Shown in pieces: positions 1 through 7,224 of a stretch of DNA of 16,102 nucleotides. The stretch is from Proteobacteria bacterium UBA6729 (GTDB lineage Bacteria; Pseudomonadota; Gammaproteobacteria; Porifericomitales; Porifericomitaceae). Made by a program: the position numbers and the translations under genes. Under the pieces are notes generated by a model. That model was not told the origin of the DNA, ran no database searches, and saw nothing but the letters and a program-made list of their open reading frames with translations. The stretch covers positions 1 to 16,102 of the forward strand of contig DKIB01000056.1 of NCBI GenBank assembly GCA_002454015.1. Direction: 5' to 3'. How positions within the stretch are numbered: position 1 is the first letter of the stretch; the number at the start of each line of letters is the position of its first letter.

Positions 1-114
1 GGTCTGGTTTTGATGGCCGCAACTCTGCTCCGGGTCTGGCATGGGCGGACCGTGCAGGAATCCCGCCGGCTCAGGAGGACTGTCGACCTGGCAGCGGACC
101 GACCGGAGCGCTGA
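1..114 (+). CDS. possible 3' end of an unknown membrane-associated protein (partial)
   Basis: Reading frame 1 is open from the first base to a TGA at 112-114 and encodes 37 residues. It begins with a short hydrophobic run (GLVLMAATLL), followed by an Arg-rich polar tail (RVWHGRTVQESRRLRR). That pattern resembles the last membrane helix and cytoplasmic tail of a membrane protein. The 5' part lies outside the window, so no family can be named. The open stretch is short and GC-rich DNA gives chance open frames, so the call is tentative. The 166 bases between this stop and the next gene show no further gene. Confidence 0.35.
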   Translation, partial: GLVLMAATLLRVWHGRTVQESRRLRRTVDLAADRPER

Positions 115-255
115 ACCTGCTGCGACTGCACCCCCGGGCGGCCACTTCCCGGCGAATGGGCAGGCCGGAAGGCAGCGGGGACAGGGCCAGCGGTGCCCTC
201 TGCCGGGCATCCATCGCCACCCGGCGCGGCCGTTCCCCGGCGCGGCGGGGGAATC

Positions 256-264
256 TGCTATGAT
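256..264 (+). promoter_or_regulatory. extended -10 promoter element before the metallophosphoesterase gene
   Basis: TGCTATGAT fits an extended -10 element (TGn followed by TATGAT, five of six matches to TATAAT). Transcription would start near 271, about ten bases before the ATG at 281. No good -35 hexamer is visible in the very GC-rich DNA upstream, which is usual for extended -10 promoters. It supports the start at 281 rather than the longer upstream open frame. Confidence 0.45.
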
Positions 265-280
265 CGGCCTGCGGGCTCCG

Positions 281-1021
281 ATGATGCGTATACAGTACTT
301 CTCAGATATCCACCTTGAGTTTGGCGACTGCGCCTTTCCCCACGCGGACGCAGACCTGGTCATCGCAGCGGGGGATATCGCCCCGTTGCAGTCCCACGAC
401 GTGCTGCAGTGGTTGGCGCAATGCCGCCAGCCCCTGGTCTATGTGGCCGGCAACCATGAGTACTATGGGGGCGACCTGGTCTACACGCTGGCAGAACTGC
501 GTCGTCAGGCTGCCGGGATGCCGGGGCTGCACTTTCTGGAGCGTGATGCCGTGCACATCGGCGATGTACGTATCCTCGGCACGGCCCTGTGGACCAGTTT
601 CAGGCAGGGTGACCCCGAGCTCATGCGATGGGCGCGGGGGAACCTGAACGATTATCGTACGATTCGCTGTGGTGGACGGGCACTGGAGCCTGCGGACATC
701 CTGCGTACCCACCATGCTGCCGTGGCCTGGCTGGAGTGGCAGCTGCGTCAGTCGCATGCAGGCAAAACGGTGGTGGTGACCCATCATGCACCCAGTCTGC
801 TCAGCTGGCACCGCAGTGGCAAGGACCCCAGCATGCACACCTACTGCAACTCCCTGGAGTGGTTGGCCACACACTACCCGATTGATATCTGGCTGCACGG
901 GCATACCCATACCCGGACGGACTATCATGATGGTGCGTTACGGGTGGCCTGCAATGCCCGGGGCTACTTCGACGTTGAACACCATGAATCCGGTGTACAG
1001 ATTGCAATCGCCGAGCTCTGA
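281..1021 (+). CDS. calcineurin-like metallophosphoesterase
   Basis: A 246-residue protein with all core motifs of the dinuclear metallophosphoesterase fold in order: D9-x-H11, G31-D32, G57-N58-H59-E60, the H168-H169 pair and G207-H208-T209-H210. These residues bind the two metal ions and the phosphate. There is no signal peptide, so it should be cytoplasmic. The substrate cannot be told from sequence; relatives include phosphodiesterases and nucleotidases. The frame is open back to position 41, but the upstream part is low-complexity GC-rich sequence. The fold begins right at MRIQYFSDIH, and an extended -10 element lies at 256-264, so 281 (or 284) is the likely start. Its 3' end overlaps the presumed start of aat, suggesting co-transcription. 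Confidence 0.85.
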   Translation: MMRIQYFSDIHLEFGDCAFPHADADLVIAAGDIAPLQSHDVLQWLAQCRQPLVYVAGNHEYYGGDLVYTLAELRRQAAGMPGLHFLERDAVHIGDVRILGTALWTSFRQGDPELMRWARGNLNDYRTIRCGGRALEPADILRTHHAAVAWLEWQLRQSHAGKTVVVTHHAPSLLSWHRSGKDPSMHTYCNSLEWLATHYPIDIWLHGHTHTRTDYHDGALRVACNARGYFDVEHHESGVQIAIAEL

Positions 1022-1754
1022 GGGGGCCGGGGAGCGCCCGCTGTACTCGCCGACCCTGCGGTGCTGGCAGCCGGACTTTCCACCGCCCCGGGAGGCCCTG
1101 TCTGCGCCGGAGGGCCTGCTGGCCATCGGGGGTCAGATCACCCCGGAGTGGCTGTTGCATGCCTATGCGCAGGGCATCTTTCCGTGGTCCCATGCGGATG
1201 AGCCCCTGCTGTGGTGGTCTCCGGACCCACGCTGCGTGCTGTTCCCGGATCACTTCAAGGCCTCGCGTAGCCTTAACAAGAACCTTGATGATCAATCATT
1301 TGAAATAACTTTTAACAGTAAATTCGAGAATGTGATCCAGGAATGTGCTGCACCGACCCCGAGGCGACCCCACACCTGGATCACGACGGAGCTGATGCAG
1401 GCCTGGTGCACCCTGCACCGACAGGGCCATGCCTGTTCGGTGGAGGTCTGGCAGCATGGGCAACTGGTGGGCGGTCTGTACGGCATGGCCACAGGCCAGG
1501 TCTACTGTGGGGAATCCATGTTCTCCCGGGTGGCCAACGCCTCCGGGCTGGCCCTGGCCTGGCTGGTACGGCATCTGGACCAGCAGGGGTGCACCCTCAT
1601 CGACTGTCAGCTGCCCTCGGCGCATCTGCAGGGTCTCGGGGCCACCCTGATCAGCCGGGAACGTTTTCTGGCGCTGCTACCGGGGTCGCAACGGGATATG
1701 CCTCCGGCATATATCGACCGGCGTACGCCTGCCAACAGGCCCGTAAAACGGTAG
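984..1754 (+). CDS. aat: leucyl/phenylalanyl-tRNA--protein transferase
   Basis: Aat transfers Leu or Phe from aminoacyl-tRNA to the N-terminal Arg or Lys of proteins and so creates degradation signals for the ClpS/ClpAP N-degron pathway in the cytoplasm. Family signatures are clear: FPPPREAL, GLLAIGG, YAQGIFPW, LWWSPDPRCVL, a GLYG segment, the GESMFSR motif and LIDCQ near the C-terminus. The product is 256 residues with the ATG at 984 (E. coli Aat is 234), overlapping the upstream gene by 38 bases. GTG 993, or a CTG at 1041 that better matches where the family usually begins, are alternative starts. Codons for about residues 95-120 are unusually AT-rich compared with the rest of the gene (see findings). 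The gene ends ten bases before the next gene. Confidence 0.93.
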   Translation: MNPVYRLQSPSSEGAGERPLYSPTLRCWQPDFPPPREALSAPEGLLAIGGQITPEWLLHAYAQGIFPWSHADEPLLWWSPDPRCVLFPDHFKASRSLNKNLDDQSFEITFNSKFENVIQECAAPTPRRPHTWITTELMQAWCTLHRQGHACSVEVWQHGQLVGGLYGMATGQVYCGESMFSRVANASGLALAWLVRHLDQQGCTLIDCQLPSAHLQGLGATLISRERFLALLPGSQRDMPPAYIDRRTPANRPVKR

Positions 1755-1757
1755 ACT
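1729..1757 (+). promoter_or_regulatory. predicted promoter giving a leaderless protease mRNA
   Basis: CTGCCA at 1729-1734 (four of six matches to the -35 consensus) is followed by a 17-base spacer and TAGACT at 1752-1757 (four of six matches to the -10). The -10 overlaps the TAG stop of aat. Six bases separate it from the ATG at 1764, which is where transcription would be expected to begin. Read-through from aat is equally possible. Confidence 0.35.
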
Positions 1758-1763
1758 GCGGGG

Positions 1764-2441
1764 ATGTCTGTGCAACGCCTTGTCAGGGGTCGCAGGACAG
1801 GGGGAATCGTCCTGCTGCTGGCCCTGTGCTGCCCTGCCCTGTCTGCCCTGTCTGCCGAGTCCCCGCCGGATGTGCAGGTGATGGCCCTGTTCAAGGATCG
1901 GGCCATGCTGTCCATCGGGGGCAGGCAGCGCATGCTGAAGACTGGCGAAACCAGCCCGGAGGGGATCACCCTGCTGTCCTCCGACAGCGAACAGGCGCGG
2001 ATAGAGGTTGATGGACAGTCCTACACCCTGCATGTTTCGGGCCGGATCACCGGGACCTTTTCCAAACGTGCCGCCGGGCAGCTGCGCCTGTATCCGGACC
2101 CGAATGGTCACTACCACACCAAGGGGGGGATCAACGGGGTGGGGGTGAGTTTTCTGGTCGACACCGGGGCCACCTACATCTCCCTGAACGCTGTTGAGGC
2201 CGAGCGTATCGGCATAGACTACAGGAGGGGAAAGCGCGAGTATGTACAGACCGCTGCCAACGTCGTGGAGGTCTATGTGGTGCTGCTGGACCGGGTGCGG
2301 GTGGGTTCGATAGAGAAGCGCAATATCCGCGCCACCGTGGTCCCGGACAGCAGTATGCGGATCATCCTGCTGGGGAACAGTTTTCTAAACCTGTTCAATA
2401 TCCACCGCGAAAGCGATTATCTGGAACTGATCGAGAAATAG
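1764..2441 (+). CDS. secreted retropepsin-like aspartic protease (clan AA)
   Basis: The 225-residue protein has a hydrophobic N-terminal segment (about 14-30, GIVLLLALCCPALSALSA) typical of an export signal with cleavage near residue 31, so it is probably periplasmic. The C-terminal ~110 residues match the retroviral-type aspartic protease fold found in proteobacteria (TIGR02281-like): a GHYHTKGGINGVGVSFLVDTGAT segment begins it, with catalytic Asp133 in the D133-T-G-A motif, and an ILLGNSFL segment near the C-terminus matches the usual hydrophobic-hydrophobic-Gly part of the fold. Such proteins have one active-site Asp and act as dimers. Residues ~37-95 are an extra N-terminal domain of unknown role. 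The substrate is unknown. The last 25 bases overlap the end of the convergent membrane-protein gene. Confidence 0.85.
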   Translation: MSVQRLVRGRRTGGIVLLLALCCPALSALSAESPPDVQVMALFKDRAMLSIGGRQRMLKTGETSPEGITLLSSDSEQARIEVDGQSYTLHVSGRITGTFSKRAAGQLRLYPDPNGHYHTKGGINGVGVSFLVDTGATYISLNAVEAERIGIDYRRGKREYVQTAANVVEVYVVLLDRVRVGSIEKRNIRATVVPDSSMRIILLGNSFLNLFNIHRESDYLELIEK

Positions 2442-2968
2442 GCCTGCCCCCGGGCGAGGTACCGGCATCCCCTCAGCAACAGGGCCCGCAGGCCGAACAG
2501 CGCGGGTACCCAGCACAGATTGCCGAGCAGGGTTGGCCCGAAAAATGGCAGGGCAGCTATGTAGCAGGCCAGCAGGCCCACCGCGTCGTGTGGATAGGCC
2601 TCCCACCATACCCCCAGATTGGAGACCACAAAAAACACGGTGGCCCCTGCACCGGCAGCCAGCACCAGTCGCACCGGGCGGACTGCCCCGGCCAGCAGGC
2701 AGCGACCCATCGGCACCCCGAGCAAACTGCCCGCATAGACCGCCAGCATGCCGAGGGGGGCGTACAGTCCCAGCAACAGGTCACTCAGCAGCAGCGCGCC
2801 CAGGCAACACAGCACGGCAGGCAGCGGGCGCAGGCAGGCCCCTGCGAACAGGGCCACGGCCCCCAGGGCCGTGAAGTTGGGGGGATGGGGCAACAGTCTG
2901 CTCACACAGGCGGCAATGATCAGGGCCACCACCAGGGCGCCCTCCACAGGGACAAGCCGGCCGCTCAA
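2417..2968 (-). CDS. DUF6580-like multi-pass membrane protein, probable transport partner of the TonB receptor
   Basis: A 183-residue protein with about five to six hydrophobic helices and the family signature near its start (VSRLLPHPPNFTALGAVALFAG), then LLLSDLLLGLY, a VVSNLGVWW stretch and ALPFFGPTLLGNL. I recognise this as the DUF6580 type of putative transport proteins, which look like small substrate-binding membrane components. The start is a TTG whose last two bases belong to the TGA stop of the receptor gene (TTGA overlap). A strong GGAGG site six bases upstream lies inside the receptor reading frame, so the two are translationally coupled. Context suggests it moves the same ligand, probably a corrinoid, across the inner membrane. 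That role is inferred. The family call is from memory of motifs. Confidence 0.75.
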   Translation of the reverse strand: MSGRLVPVEGALVVALIIAACVSRLLPHPPNFTALGAVALFAGACLRPLPAVLCCLGALLLSDLLLGLYAPLGMLAVYAGSLLGVPMGRCLLAGAVRPVRLVLAAGAGATVFFVVSNLGVWWEAYPHDAVGLLACYIAALPFFGPTLLGNLCWVPALFGLRALLLRGCRYLARGQAYFSISSR

Positions 2969-4803
2969 GACCCGCCTCCCGGGGTGTAACGGAATCCCGC
3001 ATACAGGGCGCGACCACTGCTGTGATAGCCCATGACCTCCGAATAATCCCGATCATTCAGGTTCTCCACCCGCAGCCGCAGTTGCAGCGACGGGTGCCAC
3101 TGCCACTGCACCGCCACGTCCCCGACCGTATAGGCTGCCAGTGTCACGTTGCCTCTGTCATGGCGCTGCCCGATATGACGCAGGGCCAGTTGCAGCTGCC
3201 AGTTGGACCAGGCCCGCTGCAGGCGCGCACTGAACTTGTGGCGTGGCCTGCGCAGCAGGGCCAGCCCGGTATCCCGGTTGTAGGCATCGGTGTAGCTGTA
3301 CTCAAATTGCAGCCGCACCCGGCGGATCGGCTCGGCACCCAGCGACAGTTCCAGCCCGCGGCTCACCGCTCCACCACTGTTGATACTGTGCATGACAGCG
3401 GCATCATACTCCAGCAGATTGCTGTAGTGCTGCTGGTATACCGCCAGTTCCACCTGCCACCGGGCGGTACGGCGGGCGATACCCAGTTCCCAGCCCAGAC
3501 TGCGCTCCGGCCGCAGGGCCGGGTTGCCGTAGGGTCCGTGCAGCTCCCTCGTACCGGGGGTGCGGTAGGCGGTGCCCAGTGTGCTGTGCAGGTGCCAGTC
3601 TCCCTGCATCGGCCAGCGCAGGCCGACGTGCCAACTGGTGTGCCCGCCATAGGCATCATGATCCTCATGGCGCAGGGCCAGTTGCCAGGGGCCGGCCCAG
3701 GGCTCCGACTCCAGCCACAGCGCCTGACTGGAGTCGGTCAGGCGCTGCTGCGGGTTGGCGGTACGTTCCCCCTGGGCCAGCAGACCCAGACGCAGTGGTC
3801 CGGCAGGACTCAGCCAGTCCTGCAACCACTCCAGTGCGTAGTGGCTGCCCCGTTGCTGTGCACAGCCAAAGCACCCCGTGGTGGCCTGCGGCCCATTCTC
3901 CAGCCGCCGCCGCTGGCGAAAGTTGCTGAGCCGCAACTGCTGCTGCCAAGCACCGGAGAAGAGTTCCAGCCGGGCGGTGGCATGGGCCTGCAGGCTGCGA
4001 TCCCACTGCCGATAATCCGGGTCGTCTACCAGCACACCCCCGGCAAAGTTGTCGATGTCCCGCCAGCCGGACTGCACCTGCAGACCCAGTTCCCCCTGCA
4101 GCCGGGCGGCAGCCTGCCAGGCCAGCCGGGCATGGGCTGCCGAGAGACGATAGGCATCGTCCGTTGCCGGCGGCTGCCCTGCCGGACCAGCAGCGGCGAT
4201 GGAAAAGCCTGCGGCCTGCTGTCGGGACAGCTGCAGATGGAAGGCCGCGCGGTCGTTCACTGCCGACAGCGCGGCGGCCTGCCGGTAGCTCTGGTACCGG
4301 CCTGCCTCCCCAAGCAGGGACAGACCCTGCCGGGTGGCCTGGCGGGTATGGATATGGATAACCCCACCCATCGCGTTACTGCCCTGGCTCGCCCCCTGTG
4401 GCCCACGGGTCAGTTCTATGCGTTCGATGGCATCCACCGCCAGCAGGGACAGATCCGCCAGGCCGCTGAGCGGATCATTGATGCGTACGCCATCCACCAG
4501 TACCAGCGTATGATTGGAGTTGCCCCCCCGCAGAAACAGGCTCACCTGTGAGGCCAGGCCCCCGGTACGCACCACATCCACCCCCGGCATGTACCGCAGC
4601 AACTCCGGCACAGTCCACACGGCCAGTGCCTCGATCTCCTGCCGATCCATGACCACCGCCCGCATCGGCACCCGCCGTCCCCACACCTCAATGCGCTCCT
4701 CGGCGCCCACCACCCGGGGCAGCAACAGCGCCAGCAACACCCCCCAGACTATGCAGGAAGACACAGCGGCTGCAGACGCAGGATGATTCGGTACAACAAA
4801 CAT
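2965..4803 (-). CDS. btuB: TonB-dependent outer-membrane receptor, BtuB (cobalamin) type
   Basis: The 612-residue protein has a signal peptide (cleavage near VVGA, residue ~34) and a TonB-box-like stretch just after it (ERIEVWGRR). A plug domain follows (about 40-165) with LLRYMPGVDVVRTGG, SLFLRGGNSNHTLVLVDGV, RIELTRGPQGA and NAMGGVIHIHT. The rest is a beta-barrel with alternating aromatic strands and typical YRTPGTRELHG and NLNDRDYSE motifs. The SNHTLVLVDGVRIN and DVVRTGG segments are most like BtuB, so vitamin B12 or a related corrinoid is the best guess for its ligand. An extracellular loop carries a CFGC pair. The C-terminus ends YAGFRYTPGGGS rather than in an aromatic residue (see findings). 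It is divergent from xseB with only 56 bases between the two ATGs, and is coupled to the membrane protein downstream. No cobalamin riboswitch is visible. Confidence 0.85.
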   Translation of the reverse strand: MFVVPNHPASAAAVSSCIVWGVLLALLLPRVVGAEERIEVWGRRVPMRAVVMDRQEIEALAVWTVPELLRYMPGVDVVRTGGLASQVSLFLRGGNSNHTLVLVDGVRINDPLSGLADLSLLAVDAIERIELTRGPQGASQGSNAMGGVIHIHTRQATRQGLSLLGEAGRYQSYRQAAALSAVNDRAAFHLQLSRQQAAGFSIAAAGPAGQPPATDDAYRLSAAHARLAWQAAARLQGELGLQVQSGWRDIDNFAGGVLVDDPDYRQWDRSLQAHATARLELFSGAWQQQLRLSNFRQRRRLENGPQATTGCFGCAQQRGSHYALEWLQDWLSPAGPLRLGLLAQGERTANPQQRLTDSSQALWLESEPWAGPWQLALRHEDHDAYGGHTSWHVGLRWPMQGDWHLHSTLGTAYRTPGTRELHGPYGNPALRPERSLGWELGIARRTARWQVELAVYQQHYSNLLEYDAAVMHSINSGGAVSRGLELSLGAEPIRRVRLQFEYSYTDAYNRDTGLALLRRPRHKFSARLQRAWSNWQLQLALRHIGQRHDRGNVTLAAYTVGDVAVQWQWHPSLQLRLRVENLNDRDYSEVMGYHSSGRALYAGFRYTPGGGS

Positions 4804-4823
4804 GGCAGGTACACCCCCACAGG

Positions 4824-4859
4824 TGGCAATAAACCCCTGCTTGGGTTATATTTTACAGG
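4824..4859 (+). promoter_or_regulatory. divergent btuB/xseB intergenic region with predicted leaderless xseB promoter
   Basis: TATATT at 4847-4852 is a good -10, with a weak TGGCAA at 4824-4829 as -35 (17-base spacer). Transcription would begin at about 4860, the A of the xseB ATG. An imperfect inverted repeat, ATAAaCCC / GGGTTAT (4829-4849), overlaps this -10. It could be an operator acting on both divergent genes or may be chance. No ribosome-binding site of useful spacing precedes the xseB ATG. Confidence 0.4.
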
Positions 4860-5324
4860 ATGTCCGGGGAGCATGGCACGGCAGACAGTTTTGAAAGCAC
4901 CTGCAAGGAGTTGGAGGCGCTGGTGGTAGCCATGGAAAATGGCGAGCTGGCCCTGCAGGACTCCATGCGGTACTATGAACAGGGACAGCGGCTGGTACGC
5001 AAGTGCCAGCAACTGCTGGCAGCGGCCGCACAGCAGACCGAGGCGTTGCGGCAGCAGGACCCTGCCGCCGCCACCCCGGTGCCTGCCGCAGACTTTGAGA
5101 CCCGGATGCGTGAACTGGAACAGCTCGTGGAGAAGTTCGAAGGCGATGATCAATCCTTGGCGGAGGGGCTGGAGCACTTCAGGCAGGGCCTGGAACACGG
5201 ACGCAATCTACAGCACACCCTGGCGAATATGGAGCAGCGGGTGCAGCAGCTGGTGCGCAAGGAAGGCACTGCGTCGCTGGCCCCCCTGCATGAGCCGGAT
5301 ACCGAACCCACCGGGACAGACTGA
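4860..5324 (+). CDS. xseB: exodeoxyribonuclease VII small subunit with two tandem XseB domains
   Basis: XseB is the small helical subunit that binds the XseA nuclease in exonuclease VII, which degrades single-stranded DNA in the cytoplasm. Normal XseB is about 80 residues with one domain; this product is 154. Residues ~10-63 (SFESTCKELEALV..MENGELALQDSM..YEQG) and ~78-131 (DFETRMRELEQLVEKFEGDD..LAEGLEHFRQG) each match the whole domain and can be aligned without gaps, with roughly one third identity. A Pro/Ala linker (about 64-77) joins them and a polar tail follows. The first copy is closer to the classical sequence. It heads the xseB-ispA-folE2 cluster; xseA is not in this window. The ATG at 4860 lies directly at the predicted transcription start. 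Confidence 0.9.
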   Translation: MSGEHGTADSFESTCKELEALVVAMENGELALQDSMRYYEQGQRLVRKCQQLLAAAAQQTEALRQQDPAAATPVPAADFETRMRELEQLVEKFEGDDQSLAEGLEHFRQGLEHGRNLQHTLANMEQRVQQLVRKEGTASLAPLHEPDTEPTGTD

Positions 5325-5380
5325 AGTTGCCCCGGCCCCCAGGCCAGAAGGTGCAGCCGCATGATGCCTCGGCCCTGCCG

Positions 5381-5394
5381 CCAGTCCGGACTGG
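5381..5394. repeat. 14-bp perfect palindrome between xseB and ispA
   Basis: CCAGTCCGGACTGG is a perfect palindrome in the 116-base gap between xseB and ispA, 47 bases before the ispA ATG. It could be a dimeric regulator site or a small RNA hairpin; there is no T-tract, so it is not a classical terminator. The rest of the gap shows no gene, promoter or convincing Shine-Dalgarno sequence. Confidence 0.5.
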
Positions 5395-5440
5395 AGCCCT
5401 GCGGGTCTGATTCCCCTCCCCCTGATCCTGCTGAGCACGC

Positions 5441-6364
5441 ATGAACGAACCCGCGCAGCCCCCTACCACGACGGCATCGGCTGCAGAGCTACTGAAACAG
5501 CGCCTGCAGAACTACAGACAACGCATCGAGGCTGCCCTGCAGCGGTGCCTGGACGGCCCTGCGCCACCCCCCGAACTGGCGGTGCTCCACGAAGCCCTGC
5601 AGTACGCCGTGCTCGGTGGCGGCAAGCGCATGCGGCCACTGCTGGTTTATGCCACCGGGGAACTGTTTGATGCAGCGCCCGCACAACTGGATGCCCCGGC
5701 CTGTGCACTGGAGTTGATCCACTGTTACTCGCTGGTGCATGATGACCTGCCTGCCATGGATGATGACGAGCTGCGGCGCGGTCGCCCCACCTGCCACCGC
5801 AAGTTTGATGAGGGCACTGCCATCCTGGTGGGCGATGCCCTGCAGGCCCTGGCCTTTACCGTACTTTGTGAGACCCCCACCGACCGTACCACGACCATGC
5901 TGCTGGATCTGGGCCGTGCCTGCGGCCCGACCGGCATGGTGGGCGGGCAGCACCTGGACCTGGCAATGATGGGCAGGCCCGGGACCCCGGAAATGCTGCG
6001 GCAGATCCACCGTATGAAGACCGGTGCGCTGATCCGTGCTGCCATACGCATGGGGGCACACGTCGGCCGGGGCAGCCCTGCGGAACTGCACCGGCTGGAT
6101 GCCTTCGCAGACGCCCTGGGCCTGGCCTTTCAGATTCACGACGATGTGCTGGATGTGGCAGGCAACACGGCCGTCCTGGGCAAGCCACAGGGTTCTGACC
6201 GGGAGCGTGCCAAGCCCACCTTCCCGGATGTGCTGGGCCTGGAGGAGGCCCGGCGTACCGCCGAAGACTACCGCAACCAGGCCAGAGAGTGCCTTGTCCC
6301 CTGGGGTGAGCCGGCCGCATTGCTGCGCTATCTGACCGACTATGCGATACAGCGGGACCACTGA
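5441..6364 (+). CDS. ispA: farnesyl diphosphate synthase (short-chain polyprenyl synthase)
   Basis: IspA condenses dimethylallyl and isopentenyl diphosphates into geranyl and farnesyl diphosphate, the precursors of quinones, undecaprenyl lipids and hopanoids. The 307-residue protein has the GGGKRMRP motif (59-66), the first Asp-rich motif DDLPAMDDD (101-109, of the longer type seen in bacterial IspA), the GMVGGQ segment (165-170) and the second Asp-rich motif DDVLD (234-238), so all Mg-diphosphate ligands are present. The N-terminus has about ten extra Pro/Thr/Ala residues. In E. coli the order is xseB-ispA-dxs; here folE2 follows at 38 bases instead of dxs. Confidence 0.96.
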   Translation: MNEPAQPPTTTASAAELLKQRLQNYRQRIEAALQRCLDGPAPPPELAVLHEALQYAVLGGGKRMRPLLVYATGELFDAAPAQLDAPACALELIHCYSLVHDDLPAMDDDELRRGRPTCHRKFDEGTAILVGDALQALAFTVLCETPTDRTTTMLLDLGRACGPTGMVGGQHLDLAMMGRPGTPEMLRQIHRMKTGALIRAAIRMGAHVGRGSPAELHRLDAFADALGLAFQIHDDVLDVAGNTAVLGKPQGSDRERAKPTFPDVLGLEEARRTAEDYRNQARECLVPWGEPAALLRYLTDYAIQRDH

Positions 6365-6387
6365 GTATGCAAGCCTGCGCCGGGCAG

Positions 6388-6402
6388 TGTTAAGATAGGC
6401 GC
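6388..6402 (+). promoter_or_regulatory. extended -10 promoter element giving a leaderless folE2 mRNA
   Basis: TGTTAAGAT at 6388-6396 is an extended -10 (TGn then TAAGAT, five of six matches to TATAAT). Six bases separate it from the folE2 ATG at 6403, so transcription should start at or within a base or two of the ATG. There is no Shine-Dalgarno sequence and no clear -35. Read-through from ispA is also possible. Confidence 0.45.
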
Positions 6403-7224
6403 ATGGCCTCCTCCCTGAAAGCCGCTGTTGCCAGCATACCGGACATCCAGAACTCGCCGGACGGTCGCTGCGTGGCCATCGATCAGGTGGGCATCAAGGA
6501 TATCCGCTATCCGGTGGTGATCCGCTGCCGCTCCGGGCGTGACCAGCACACCGTGGCCAACTTCAACATGTATGTGGGGCTCCCGCATAACTTCAAGGGC
6601 ACCCACATGTCGCGCTTTGTGGAGATCCTGAATGCCTACAAGCACGAGATCTCGGTGGACAGTTTCATGGAGATGATCGGCCACATGAGCAAGGCACTGG
6701 AGGCCCGGACCGGCTGCATAGAGATGAGTTTTCTGATCTTTCTGGACAAGGCCGCGCCGGTCAGCGGGGTACGCAGTCTGATGGACTATGAGGTCTCTTT
6801 CATCGGCCACATGGATGAGGCGGGCACGAAGGTGCATGTCAAGGTCGTCGTACCGGTCACCTCACTGTGCCCCTGCTCCAGGGAAATCTCCAGTTACGGT
6901 GCCCACAACCAGCGCTCGCACCTGACCCTGAAGGTGCTGCTGAACGAGTTTGTGTGGGTGGAGGAACTGATCGAAATGGCCGAGCAGACCGCCTCCTGTG
7001 AACTGTATGGACTGCTGAAGCGACCGGATGAAAAATACGTCACGGAACGCGCCTACGATAACCCCCGATTCGTGGAGGACATGGTGCGGGATCTGGCAAT
7101 ACGGCTCAACCAGGATGAGCGCATTCTGCGCTACACCGTTGAGTCAGAGAACTTTGAGTCCATCCACAACCACTCGGCCTACGCAATGGTCCGCCGGGAC
7201 AAGCGTACCGCCGATGCAGGCTAG
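6403..7224 (+). CDS. folE2: GTP cyclohydrolase FolE2 (type IB)
   Basis: FolE2 converts GTP to 7,8-dihydroneopterin triphosphate, the first step towards folate and queuosine; unlike FolE it does not strictly need zinc and often serves under zinc limitation. The 273-residue product is normal length and shows the family motifs [13 protein letters not shown], the catalytic-loop [13 protein letters not shown] with its conserved cysteines, GAHNQRS and [13 protein letters not shown] near the C-terminus. No Zur-type operator is evident upstream. It follows ispA closely and ends by sharing a CTAG with the stop of the convergent mazG-like gene. Confidence 0.96.
   Translation: MASSLKAAVASIPDIQNSPDGRCVAIDQVGIKDIRYPVVIRCRSGRDQHTVANFNMYVGLPHNFKGTHMSRFVEILNAYKHEISVDSFMEMIGHMSKALEARTGCIEMSFLIFLDKAAPVSGVRSLMDYEVSFIGHMDEAGTKVHVKVVVPVTSLCPCSREISSYGAHNQRSHLTLKVLLNEFVWVEELIEMAEQTASCELYGLLKRPDEKYVTERAYDNPRFVEDMVRDLAIRLNQDERILRYTVESENFESIHNHSAYAMVRRDKRTADAG

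Noticed and set aside
41..280. N-terminal extension of the metallophosphoesterase back to position 41
   Set aside because: Low-complexity Arg/Gly/Pro-rich sequence with no homology; the fold starts at 281 and a -10 element lies at 256-264.
3022..4551. 509-residue open frame on the plus strand opposite btuB
   Set aside because: Low-complexity Pro/Gln/Gly sequence with no domain; the minus strand is an unambiguous TonB-dependent receptor.
4804..4830. GCCACCTG on the minus strand before btuB, reminiscent of a B12 box
   Set aside because: The match is partial, the other conserved riboswitch elements are absent, and only 56 bases are available before xseB.
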